A stretch of DNA of 14,984 nt from an uncultured Acetobacteraceae bacterium (GTDB lineage Bacteria; Pseudomonadota; Alphaproteobacteria; Acetobacterales; Acetobacteraceae): the NCBI GenBank assembly GCA_903839965.1, contig CAIMEK010000464.1:1-14984 (forward strand), written 5' to 3'. This document shows, piece after piece, positions 5,886-12,548 of this stretch. The translations under genes were made by a program, and so were the position numbers. The first letter of the stretch is position 1. Every line of letters begins with the position of its first letter. A model generated the notes under the pieces. That model made no database searches and had not been told where the DNA came from. It saw nothing but the letters and a program-made list of their open reading frames with translations.

Positions 5886-7859
5886 ATGAGCCGAACGATT
5901 TCAGATACCTACACTTCCACCGTCAAGCTGACGAACACCGCCAATAACCCGGTGACGCTGACAAGCACGGCGAAACTTACCCCCTCCGCCGCCGCCGCCT
6001 ACGCGCTTTACGGCGCGGGTGGCACGGGCAAGGCCTGGACCATCACCAATGCCGGCGTGATCAACGCCGGAACAAACGGTAACGGCATCCAGCTTGGTGC
6101 CGGCGGTGTCTATGTCGGGAGCTCCACAATAACCAACCAGGCCGGCGGCACCATCTCGGGTGCCTACGGCATTCGCATGTACAACACCGCCGCCAGCAGC
6201 ATAACGAACCAAGCGGGCGCAAAGATTACGGCAACCAATAACCGAGCCGTATATTTCAATAACACTGGAACTCTTATCAACTCCGGCATCATCAGTGCCC
6301 CGGCCCTCAATAATCAACAAGGCGCCGTGTTGATGGAGAGCGGCGGCACGATCATCAACAATGTCGGGGGAACGATCTCCGGTGGCTTCGGCGTGATCTT
6401 GCTCGGTAGCGGAACAGTCACCAACGCCGGTACGATCGCAGCCGGTTCGACCAGCGCCTATGCCGTGGAACTTGGGTCCGGTGGCGGGAGCCGGCTGATC
6501 GTCGACCCGGGAGCGGCGTTCATCGGCAAAGTCTATGGCGGCAACGGAACGATGGAGCTTGCCTCCGCCGCCAGCGCCGGAAGCCTGACCGTCACCAACT
6601 TCACCAATTTCAACACGATCGCCTTCGATACCGGCGCGCAGTGGACGCTCACCGGCAGCACCAGCAATCTCACCGGCGCCATCACCGGCTTCACCCGGCA
6701 CGACACGATCGACCTCAAGGGCTTTGTCGCCGTCAGCGAGACGTTTGCGAGCAACGCGCTGGTGCTGACCAATGCCAGCGCCGCCCATGCCACGCTGCAC
6801 TTGCAGGGAAGTTTCGCCACCAGCGATTTCATCCTTGCCAGCGATGGCAGTGGCGGGACGTATGTCGAGGCGGCCTGCTTCGCCGCCGGCACGCGGATTG
6901 CCACGACACGCGGCAGAATCGCCGTCGAGTGCCTGCGCGAAGACGACACGGTGCGGCTGGCCGCCGGCAGCACCGCCCCGGTGCAGTGGCTCGGGCATCG
7001 CAGGGTCGATTGCGCGCGCCATCCCCGGCCGTGGGATGTGTGGCCGGTGCGGGTGCGGGCGCATGCGTTCGGCGCGAACCGGCCGGCGCGCGACCTGCTG
7101 CTCTCGCCCGACCACGCGGTGTTCACGGACGGCGTGCTGATCCCGGTGCGCTATCTGATCAACGGGGCCAGCGTGGTGCAGGAGCAGGTGGCGGAGGTCG
7201 GCTACTGGCATGTCGAACTGCCGTGCCATGCCGTGCTGCTGGCCGAGGGGCTGGCGTGCGAGAGCTACCTCGACACCGGCAACCGCGCCGCCTTCGAGAA
7301 CGCCGGCGCGGCGACGGCGCTGCACGCCGATTTTGCTCCCCGGGGACAGGCGCTGGAGATCTGGCAGCGCGAGGCCTGCGCACCGCTGGTGATGTCCGGC
7401 CCGGCGCTGGTCGCGGCGCGCCGGCAGCTCATCGCACGGCTGCCGCTGCTCGGCCACGCGATCACCGACGCCCCGGACCTGCGGCTGGTCGTCGACGGCG
7501 CAGAGGTGGAGCCACAGCGCGACGGCAGGTGGCATTACCTGGCCTTGCCGGATGGCGTGACCGAACTGCGCCTGCTGTCGCGCACGGCGGCGCCGGCGGA
7601 GCTGGACCCGAACAGCGCGGACCGGCGTTTGCTGGGTGTGCCGGTGGCGGCCCTGGTGCTGGATGGGCAACGCATTGCGCTCGGCGATGCGCGGCTCGGG
7701 CCGGGCTGGCACGACGCGGAACCCGACCTGCGATGGACCGCCGGCTCCGCCGCCATCGACGTTCGCGGTCTCTCGGTGCTCGAACTGCTTTTGGCCGCGT
7801 CGGCGCTGCGCTATTGCGTGGCCGGCCGCACGCCGGAGCAGCCGCGGCAGGTCGCGTAG
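5886..7859 (+). CDS. Hint-domain protein with N-terminal Asn/Thr-rich beta-solenoid
   Basis: The 657-residue product has two halves. Residues of about 5-330 are low in charge and rich in Asn, Thr, Gly and Ser, with irregular repeats around (T/I)TN-x-AG-x-I (ITNAGVINAG, ITNQAGGTISG, IINNVGGTISG, VTNAGTIAAG), the look of a beta-solenoid as in autotransporter passengers. Residues from Cys331 are a Hint_2 (hedgehog/intein) domain: CFAAGTRIAT gives the nucleophilic Cys, and LLLSPDHAVF gives the block-B His (normally TxxH, here SPDH). A C-terminal domain of about 200 residues follows (ending VLELLLAASALRYC), as seen in related Acetobacteraceae proteins. There is no intein His-Asn end, so splicing is unlikely. 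The ATG at 5886 is chosen over GTG 5883 because GGAGG (5876-5880) is 5 bases from it. No classical signal peptide is seen. Function is unknown, plausibly a surface or secreted protein. Confidence 0.85.
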   Translation: MSRTISDTYTSTVKLTNTANNPVTLTSTAKLTPSAAAAYALYGAGGTGKAWTITNAGVINAGTNGNGIQLGAGGVYVGSSTITNQAGGTISGAYGIRMYNTAASSITNQAGAKITATNNRAVYFNNTGTLINSGIISAPALNNQQGAVLMESGGTIINNVGGTISGGFGVILLGSGTVTNAGTIAAGSTSAYAVELGSGGGSRLIVDPGAAFIGKVYGGNGTMELASAASAGSLTVTNFTNFNTIAFDTGAQWTLTGSTSNLTGAITGFTRHDTIDLKGFVAVSETFASNALVLTNASAAHATLHLQGSFATSDFILASDGSGGTYVEAACFAAGTRIATTRGRIAVECLREDDTVRLAAGSTAPVQWLGHRRVDCARHPRPWDVWPVRVRAHAFGANRPARDLLLSPDHAVFTDGVLIPVRYLINGASVVQEQVAEVGYWHVELPCHAVLLAEGLACESYLDTGNRAAFENAGAATALHADFAPRGQALEIWQREACAPLVMSGPALVAARRQLIARLPLLGHAITDAPDLRLVVDGAEVEPQRDGRWHYLALPDGVTELRLLSRTAAPAELDPNSADRRLLGVPVAALVLDGQRIALGDARLGPGWHDAEPDLRWTAGSAAIDVRGLSVLELLLAASALRYCVAGRTPEQPRQVA

Positions 7860-7870
7860 TCGACGCGACC
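7850..7870. terminator. Perfect hairpin spanning the Hint gene stop codon
   Basis: GGTCGCGT (7850-7857) and ACGCGACC (7863-7870) form an 8-base-pair perfect stem with a 5-base AGTCG loop. The stem contains the first base of the TAG stop (7857-7859). It sits between two convergent genes, the Hint gene and the gntR-type regulator 20 bases away, where a two-way terminator is expected. Neither strand has a T-run after the stem, so it may block readthrough only partly or act as a 3'-end stabiliser. Confidence 0.4.
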
Positions 7871-7889
7871 ATCGCCAACAGGCGACACG

Positions 7890-8609
7890 TCAGGCCACCT
7901 GGGCAAACTCGCTGCTTGCAAGTTGCGCGAGGATCGGCTCGGCGCCGCCGCGGATGTCGGCCCCGATGGCGACGCGGGCGGCCGCGCCATCGCCCTTGCG
8001 AAGGGCGCGGATCACCACGCCGTGGGGATGCTGCACCGGCTTCCATACCGAGCGCCGTCGACCATAGAAATGATTCAGGAACGGCCCACCTTGGGTCCAT
8101 AGCATCTCGACGATGCGGAACAGCACGGGTTGGCCGGCCAGCGCCGACAGATGGAAATGAAACCGCTCGTTCAGCTCGAGCGCCCGGTCGAAGGCGCCCT
8201 CCGCCTCCGCGGCCAGGTGCGCCTCATGCAGCGCCTTCAGGGCATCGATGTCCGCGGCAGTGGCGAGCGTCGCGGCGCGTTCGGCGGCTACGCCTTCCAG
8301 GTTGATGCGCAGATCGCGGATTTCCGCGTAACGCTCGGCGCTGAGCATGGGAACCATGACCGTGCCGCGCGCATCCATACAGAGCGCCTGCTCCGACACC
8401 AGGCGCAACAGGGCCTCGCGCACCGGCGTCGTGCTGATGCCGAGTTCGAGGGAAATGCGCCGGTACTGCAGGCGCTCTCCCGGCTTGAGCCGGCCGCGCA
8501 TGAGGAAGGAACGCACCTCCCCGTAGGCCTGCTGGCTGAGGCTGTCGCGCGCGAGCGGCGTGAAGCGGGCGACCGGCTCGGTGACGTCCGGATTGATCTG
8601 ATCGGTCAT
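7890..8609 (-). CDS. GntR family transcriptional regulator, FCD (FadR-like) subfamily
   Basis: The 239-residue product has an N-terminal winged helix-turn-helix (about residues 25-90) with the standard blocks YGEVRSFLMRGRLKPGERL and LGISTTPVREALLRLVSEQA. An all-helical FCD ligand-binding domain (about 95-225) follows, including LELNERFHFHLSALAG and HGVVIRALRKGD. FCD regulators usually bind a carboxylic acid, often through a metal held by Asp and three His. Here His151 and His196 are in place, while the Asp position looks like Asn147 and the third His like Asp218. I use ATG 8607-8609 rather than the GTG two codons upstream because GAAGGG lies 5 bases before it. The gene faces away from the TPP-enzyme/transporter operon and very probably represses it and itself through the palindrome at 8631-8652. 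It converges on the Hint gene. Confidence 0.92.
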   Translation of the reverse strand: MTDQINPDVTEPVARFTPLARDSLSQQAYGEVRSFLMRGRLKPGERLQYRRISLELGISTTPVREALLRLVSEQALCMDARGTVMVPMLSAERYAEIRDLRINLEGVAAERAATLATAADIDALKALHEAHLAAEAEGAFDRALELNERFHFHLSALAGQPVLFRIVEMLWTQGGPFLNHFYGRRRSVWKPVQHPHGVVIRALRKGDGAAARVAIGADIRGGAEPILAQLASSEFAQVA

Positions 8610-8630
8610 TGACACCCTTCGTCACCGCTC

Positions 8631-8652
8631 GTTATAACACATTATAAATAAC
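8631..8652. promoter_or_regulatory. AT-rich palindromic element, candidate regulator operator and promoter core
   Basis: In the short space between the divergent regulator and the TPP operon, TTATAA (8632-8637) and TTATAA (8642-8647) form an inverted repeat around CACA. The left part GTTATAAC (8631-8638) is also a perfect 8-base palindrome, and GTTAT (8631-8635) pairs with ATAAC (8648-8652). On the minus strand, 8646-8641 read TATAAT, a perfect -10 hexamer; on the plus strand, 8643-8648 read TATAAA. No clear -35 box was found for either direction. The run of A/T is exceptional in this GC-rich window. A GntR dimer bound here would cover both promoters. The site is inferred, not proven. Confidence 0.5.
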
Positions 8653-8672
8653 ACGTAACGGGAGAAACGTCG

Positions 8673-8726
8673 ATGTTCAAACCCTCGACCGTTCGCGCGT
8701 TCCACTCGCGTCCGTGTTCCCGCTGA
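8673..8726 (+). CDS. 17-residue upstream ORF (possible leader peptide) of the TPP-enzyme operon
   Basis: ATG at 8673 opens an ORF for MFKPSTVRAFHSRPCSR, ending TGA 8724-8726. It has the strong site GGGAG (8660-8664) at an 8-base spacing, whereas the TPP-enzyme ATG at 8728 has no visible ribosome site of its own and sits one base after this stop (TGAAATG). Translation of the enzyme may therefore depend on ribosomes finishing the short ORF. The peptide has three Arg and one Cys but is not rich in Ile, Leu or Val, so classical ilv-type attenuation is not suggested. It could simply be a chance ORF, but the ribosome site placement argues against that. Function is unknown. Confidence 0.45.
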   Translation: MFKPSTVRAFHSRPCSR

Positions 8727-8727
8727 A

Positions 8728-10455
8728 ATGGCCAATTCGTCCGGGCTCGCCAATCTGACGGTTGCCGAGCGTATCGCCGCAGCGTTTGCGCGCCATGGCG
8801 TCACCGTCGCTTTCGGCCAGAGCATTCCGACCGCCTTTCACCTCGCCGCGCCGCGATTCGGTATCATGCAGGCCGGGTATCGCACGGAAAACGCCGGCGG
8901 CGCGATGGCCGACGGTTATGCGCGCATCAGCAACAAAGTCGGCGTGGTCACCGCCCAGAACGGTCCGGCCGCGACCTTGCTGGTGCCCCCGCTGGCCGAG
9001 GCGCTGAAGGTGTCGGTGCCGGTCGTCGCCCTGGTGCAGGAAGTTCCCCTGGGACAGGCCGATCGCAGCGCCTTCCAGGAAATCGACCACGTCAAGCTGT
9101 TCGACCCGGTTGCCACATGGGTGCGCCGGCTCGACCAGGCCGAGCGGGCGGACGATTACGTGGACATGGCCTTTGCCGCGGCCACCTCCGGGCGGCCGGG
9201 CCCGGCGGTGCTGCTGGTGCCGCAGGACGTGCTGTCCCTGCCCGCCCCGCTTGGCCGGGCGCGGCAGAATGCCTATGGCAGTTTCCCGCTCGATCCGGTC
9301 ATCGCCGATCCGCGCCGCATCGAGCAAGCCGCCGACCTGCTCGCCGCGGCCCGCGCGCCGCTGATCGTGGCCGGTGGCGGCGTGCATCTTTCCAAGGCCG
9401 CCGCCGCGCTGGCGCGCCTGCAGGAGGATTGCAGCGTGCCGGTTGCCACCACGGTGATGGGCAAGGGTTCGGTCGCCGACACGCATCCGCTGTCGCTCGG
9501 CGTCATCGGCTACTTCATGGGCCCGGGCAGCCGCACCCACAAACTGCGCGACCTGGTGGAAGATGCCGACGTCATCCTGTTCGTCGGCAACCGCACCAAC
9601 CAGAACGGCACCGATTCCTGGACGCTGTTTCCCGATCAAGCGCGCTACATCCACATCGACGTGGACGGGCTCGAGGTCGGCCGCAACTACGAGGCGCTGC
9701 GTGTTGTCGGCGATGCGCGGCTGACGCTGGAAGTGCTGCGCGAGGCGCTGCTGCGCCGCGACCTCTCGACCCGCCACAACGCCCGGCCGGCCATCGAGCG
9801 GCACATCGCCACCGAAGTCGCGGCCTGGCGCGCGCACGTCGCCGCCGTGGCCGCGGCCAACGACGCGCCGATCCGGCCGGAGCGGCTGATGGCGGACCTC
9901 GATCCGCTGCTCACGCCCGAAACGATCATGGTGGCGGATGCCAGCTACTCCACGATCTGGACCACCGGTTTCCTCACCGCGCGCGTGGCCGGCCAGCGCT
10001 TCCTGACGCCACGCGGCATGGCTGGCCTCGGGTGGGGGCTGCCGATGGCGATCGGCGCGCAACTCGCCATGCCGGATGCCCCGGTGGTCTGCTTCGCCGG
10101 CGACGGCGGCTTCGGCCATTGCTGGTCGACGCTCGAAATGCTGGTGCGCCACCGCCTGCCGATCACCATGGTGGTGCTGAACAACCAGATCCTCGGCAAC
10201 CAGAAGCACGGCGAGATCGTTTCGTTCGGCGGCTACACCGACGCTTGCGAGTTCCAGCCGGTGGACCACGCGGCGATCGCGCGGGCCTGCGGCTGCGAGG
10301 GCCATCGCATCACTCACGCCGCCGAGTTCCTGCCCGCGCTGCGGGCGGCCATGGCGGCGCGCAAGCCGGTGCTGCTCGACGTCATGACCGATCCCGCCGC
10401 CTATCCGCCGATCACCTATTTCGGCAATACGCTGGAGTTACCGCATCCGCACTGA
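8728..10455 (+). CDS. Acetolactate synthase-like thiamine-diphosphate-dependent enzyme
   Basis: The 575-residue product has the full three-domain plan of the acetolactate synthase/2-oxo-acid decarboxylase superfamily. The N-terminal TPP domain (about 10-175) has the cofactor-activating Glu54 in YRTENAGGAMADGYAR. The middle domain (about 195-330) has LIVAGGGVHLSKAA and TTVMGKGSVADTHPLSLG. The C-terminal TPP domain (about 380-560) has the Mg-TPP motif starting GDGGFG (458-463) and closing at Asn485-Asn486 in VLNNQ. Length matches the family. No small regulatory subunit (IlvN) gene is adjacent, and the gene is tied to a transporter and a GntR regulator, so a catabolic 2-oxo-acid decarboxylase or lyase seems likelier than valine biosynthesis. 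The exact reaction is not readable. The start is fixed by homologous style (LTVAERIAAAFARHGV close to the N-terminus) and by coupling to the short ORF just upstream. Confidence 0.85.
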   Translation: MANSSGLANLTVAERIAAAFARHGVTVAFGQSIPTAFHLAAPRFGIMQAGYRTENAGGAMADGYARISNKVGVVTAQNGPAATLLVPPLAEALKVSVPVVALVQEVPLGQADRSAFQEIDHVKLFDPVATWVRRLDQAERADDYVDMAFAAATSGRPGPAVLLVPQDVLSLPAPLGRARQNAYGSFPLDPVIADPRRIEQAADLLAAARAPLIVAGGGVHLSKAAAALARLQEDCSVPVATTVMGKGSVADTHPLSLGVIGYFMGPGSRTHKLRDLVEDADVILFVGNRTNQNGTDSWTLFPDQARYIHIDVDGLEVGRNYEALRVVGDARLTLEVLREALLRRDLSTRHNARPAIERHIATEVAAWRAHVAAVAAANDAPIRPERLMADLDPLLTPETIMVADASYSTIWTTGFLTARVAGQRFLTPRGMAGLGWGLPMAIGAQLAMPDAPVVCFAGDGGFGHCWSTLEMLVRHRLPITMVVLNNQILGNQKHGEIVSFGGYTDACEFQPVDHAAIARACGCEGHRITHAAEFLPALRAAMAARKPVLLDVMTDPAAYPPITYFGNTLELPHPH

Positions 10456-10462
10456 ACGCAAT

Positions 10463-10478
10463 CGCGCCGGGAGGCGCG
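10463..10478 (+). promoter_or_regulatory. GNRA-type hairpin just before the binding-protein ribosome site
   Basis: CGCGCC (10463-10468) pairs perfectly with GGCGCG (10473-10478) around a GGGA tetraloop, which fits the stable GNRA class. It lies 7 bases after the TPP-enzyme stop and directly before the AAGGAG ribosome site at 10480-10485. Such a hairpin could protect the downstream message and raise binding-protein levels over the enzyme, as is common in ABC operons. This role is inferred. Confidence 0.4.
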
Positions 10479-10494
10479 GAAGGAGACAACGACA

Positions 10495-11652
10495 ATGAAT
10501 CAATTCAGCATCCTTCGCCGCCGTTTACTCACGCTTGCGTCTGGCGCACCGCTCGCCGCGCTGCTGCCGCGGGGAGCCGCCGCACAGGCCACCGGAGAGC
10601 CGATCCGCATCGGCCTGTCGGCCGCCATCACCGGCCAGTTCGCGCAGAACGGCTATTACATGCGCAACGGGGTCACGCTCGGGGTCAACGAAGTCAACGC
10701 CGCCGGCGGCGTCAACGGCCGGCCGCTCAAGCTGTACATCGAGGACGACCAGGGGCCGAACCCGACGGCGGCGGTGAACGCGATGAACAAGCTGGTGAAC
10801 CAGGACGAGGTCATCGCCACCATCGGGCCGCACAACACGCCGGCGGTGCTGCCGGTGCTGCCGATGCTGGCCCAGTACCACGTGCCGGCGCTCACCGGCG
10901 CCTCCGGGCCGGTGGTCACCCAGCAGAACAACCCGTGGATCTTCCGCATCCGCCTGAACGACGAGATCGGCGCGGCGCTGCTGGTGGACTACATGCTCGA
11001 CAAGCTCGGCTGCAAGAAGATCGGGCTGGCCTATGTCAGCACCTCGTTCGGCCAGGGCGGCATCAAGATGGTGCACGATGCGCTGGTGGCGCGCGGCGTG
11101 CAGCCGGCGCTGGAGCAGGCGCACCAGATCAGCGTCAAGGATTTCACCGCCAACCTGATGGCCTTCCAGCAGGCCCAGGTGGACGGCGTGATCGTGTGGT
11201 CCGACGACCAGCCCGCGGGGTTGTTCGTCAAGCAGGCCAAGACTCTGGGCATGACCTTCAAGGTCGCCGGCTCGACCGGGCTCAGCCAGCCCGCCTTCAT
11301 CGCCCTGGCCAGCGATGCCGCCGAGGGCGTCATGTCGGTGACCGACTTCGCCCCCGACAATCCGAGCCCCGAAGCGAAATCGTGGATCGCCAAGTACACG
11401 GCCGCCTACAAGGAACCGCCGGAACTGTTCGCCTCTTCCTACTACGACGCGCTCTACATTTTGGTCGCCGCCATGCGCCGGGCGAGTGCGATGGACGGCC
11501 CCGCCATCCGCGAGGCGTTGACCAAGACCAGCGGCCTCGTCGGCGTCACCAACACCTACACCTGGACAGCGACGGGAGACATGGTGAAGCAGGGCTTCAT
11601 CACCCGCAACGTGAACGGCAAGCCGGTGATCGCCTCCGTCATCAGCCGCTAG
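10495..11652 (+). CDS. Branched-chain amino acid-type ABC transporter, periplasmic substrate-binding protein
   Basis: The 385-residue product is a Leu/Ile/Val-binding-protein-like receptor (Peripla_BP_6 fold). It starts with a signal peptide: basic LRRRLL near residue 7, a hydrophobic core and a likely cut near AAAQA (28-32). The RRR could engage the Tat route, but the motif is not canonical. The mature part opens with IRIGLSAAITGQFAQNG, the usual first strand and ligand loop, followed by GVNEVNAAGGVNGRPL and TIGPHNTPAVLPVLPM, and later ASSYYDALYILVAAMRRA. AAGGAG (10480-10485) gives a strong ribosome site 9 bases from the ATG. This family carries amino acids but also amides, urea, aromatic acids and other small carboxylates, so the ligand is open. 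It is the first transporter gene of the operon, directly after the TPP enzyme. Confidence 0.93.
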   Translation: MNQFSILRRRLLTLASGAPLAALLPRGAAAQATGEPIRIGLSAAITGQFAQNGYYMRNGVTLGVNEVNAAGGVNGRPLKLYIEDDQGPNPTAAVNAMNKLVNQDEVIATIGPHNTPAVLPVLPMLAQYHVPALTGASGPVVTQQNNPWIFRIRLNDEIGAALLVDYMLDKLGCKKIGLAYVSTSFGQGGIKMVHDALVARGVQPALEQAHQISVKDFTANLMAFQQAQVDGVIVWSDDQPAGLFVKQAKTLGMTFKVAGSTGLSQPAFIALASDAAEGVMSVTDFAPDNPSPEAKSWIAKYTAAYKEPPELFASSYYDALYILVAAMRRASAMDGPAIREALTKTSGLVGVTNTYTWTATGDMVKQGFITRNVNGKPVIASVISR

Positions 11653-11663
11653 GCGCACGCCCC

Positions 11664-12548
11664 ATGTTGCAAATGGCGTTGCAGATCGTCATGGCAGGTC
11701 TCGCCATGGGCGCCGTCTACGCCCTGGTGGCGCTTGGCTTCATCCTGATCTGGAACACCGTCTCGGTCGTCAACTTCGCGCAGGGCGACTTCGTCATGCT
11801 GGGTGCCTTCGTCGGCGTCGGCTGGGTGGTCAACTCACTGCACGCCTCGACAACGGTGCAGTTGCTGGCGATCGTCGCCCTCATGGCGTTGTTCGGGATC
11901 GCGGTGGCGGCGGGCCTCTACCACCCGCTGCGCCGTGCTCCGCAGCTCGTCGTCGTCACCGCGACCCTCGGGCTGTCGATGTTCCTGCAGAACGCGGTGG
12001 TGCTGGTGTGGGGGCCGGAGCCGTTGTTCTTCGCCGGCCCGCTCGGCAACGGCACGGTCATCCTGCTGGGCGCCAAAATTTACGCCCAGTACCTGCTGAT
12101 CCTGGCAGCGCTGCTCGTGCTCATGCTGGTGCAGGAAGCGTTGTTCCGCGGCACCTCGATCGGCCGGGCCATGCGCGCCACCGCCCAGGATGCCGAGGCG
12201 GCGCGGCTGATGGGCATTCCGACGGCCTGGATGATCGCCGCGACATTCGCCTGGTCCTCCGTGCTGGCGGGCCTCGCCGGCTGGCTGGTGGCGCCGCTGT
12301 TCTACGTGTCGGCCGACATGGGGGTCACGCTTTCGCTGAAGGCTTTCGCGGCCACCATCCTGGGCGGCTTCGGCAGCGTGCCGGGCGCCCTGGTCGGCGG
12401 ATTGCTGCTCGGTGTGATCGAATCCACCGGGTCGTTCTATGCCTCTTCCGAGTTTTCCGACGTGATCGTCTTCGGCGTGCTGATCGCCACGCTGCTGTTC
12501 CGCCCGCAGGGTATTTTCGGTGAACTCGCAGCCCTGGAGCGACCCTGA
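11664..12548 (+). CDS. livH: Branched-chain amino acid-type ABC transporter permease, LivH family
   Basis: The 294-residue product is a polytopic inner-membrane protein with about eight hydrophobic segments (for example MAGLAMGAVYALVALGFIL near the start and VALMALFGIAVAAGLY). It shows LivH-family marks: IWNTVSVVNFAQGDFVMLGAF after the first span, GRAMRATAQDAEAARLMGI in the cytoplasmic coupling loop, and LKAFAATILGGFGSVPGALVGG near the end. It would pair with the LivM-type protein to form the channel. It begins 11 bases after the binding-protein stop with only a weak ribosome site, and ends overlapping the next permease (TGATG, 12546-12550), so the genes are coupled. The name reflects the family; the actual substrate may not be Leu, Ile or Val. 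Confidence 0.92.
   Translation: MLQMALQIVMAGLAMGAVYALVALGFILIWNTVSVVNFAQGDFVMLGAFVGVGWVVNSLHASTTVQLLAIVALMALFGIAVAAGLYHPLRRAPQLVVVTATLGLSMFLQNAVVLVWGPEPLFFAGPLGNGTVILLGAKIYAQYLLILAALLVLMLVQEALFRGTSIGRAMRATAQDAEAARLMGIPTAWMIAATFAWSSVLAGLAGWLVAPLFYVSADMGVTLSLKAFAATILGGFGSVPGALVGGLLLGVIESTGSFYASSEFSDVIVFGVLIATLLFRPQGIFGELAALERP

Noticed and set aside
5901..7712. Long minus-strand ORF opposite the Hint gene
   Set aside because: There is no recognisable domain; it mirrors codon bias of the real gene, which has a strong GGAGG start and Hint motifs.
8677..10317. Minus-strand ORF (546 codons) opposite the TPP enzyme
   Set aside because: It is a shadow of a fully supported three-domain TPP enzyme, with low-complexity composition.
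9117..12548. Apparent 1143-residue ORF ending as LivH
   Set aside because: It reads the TPP enzyme and binding-protein genes out of frame. LivH family sequence begins only at Met 11664.
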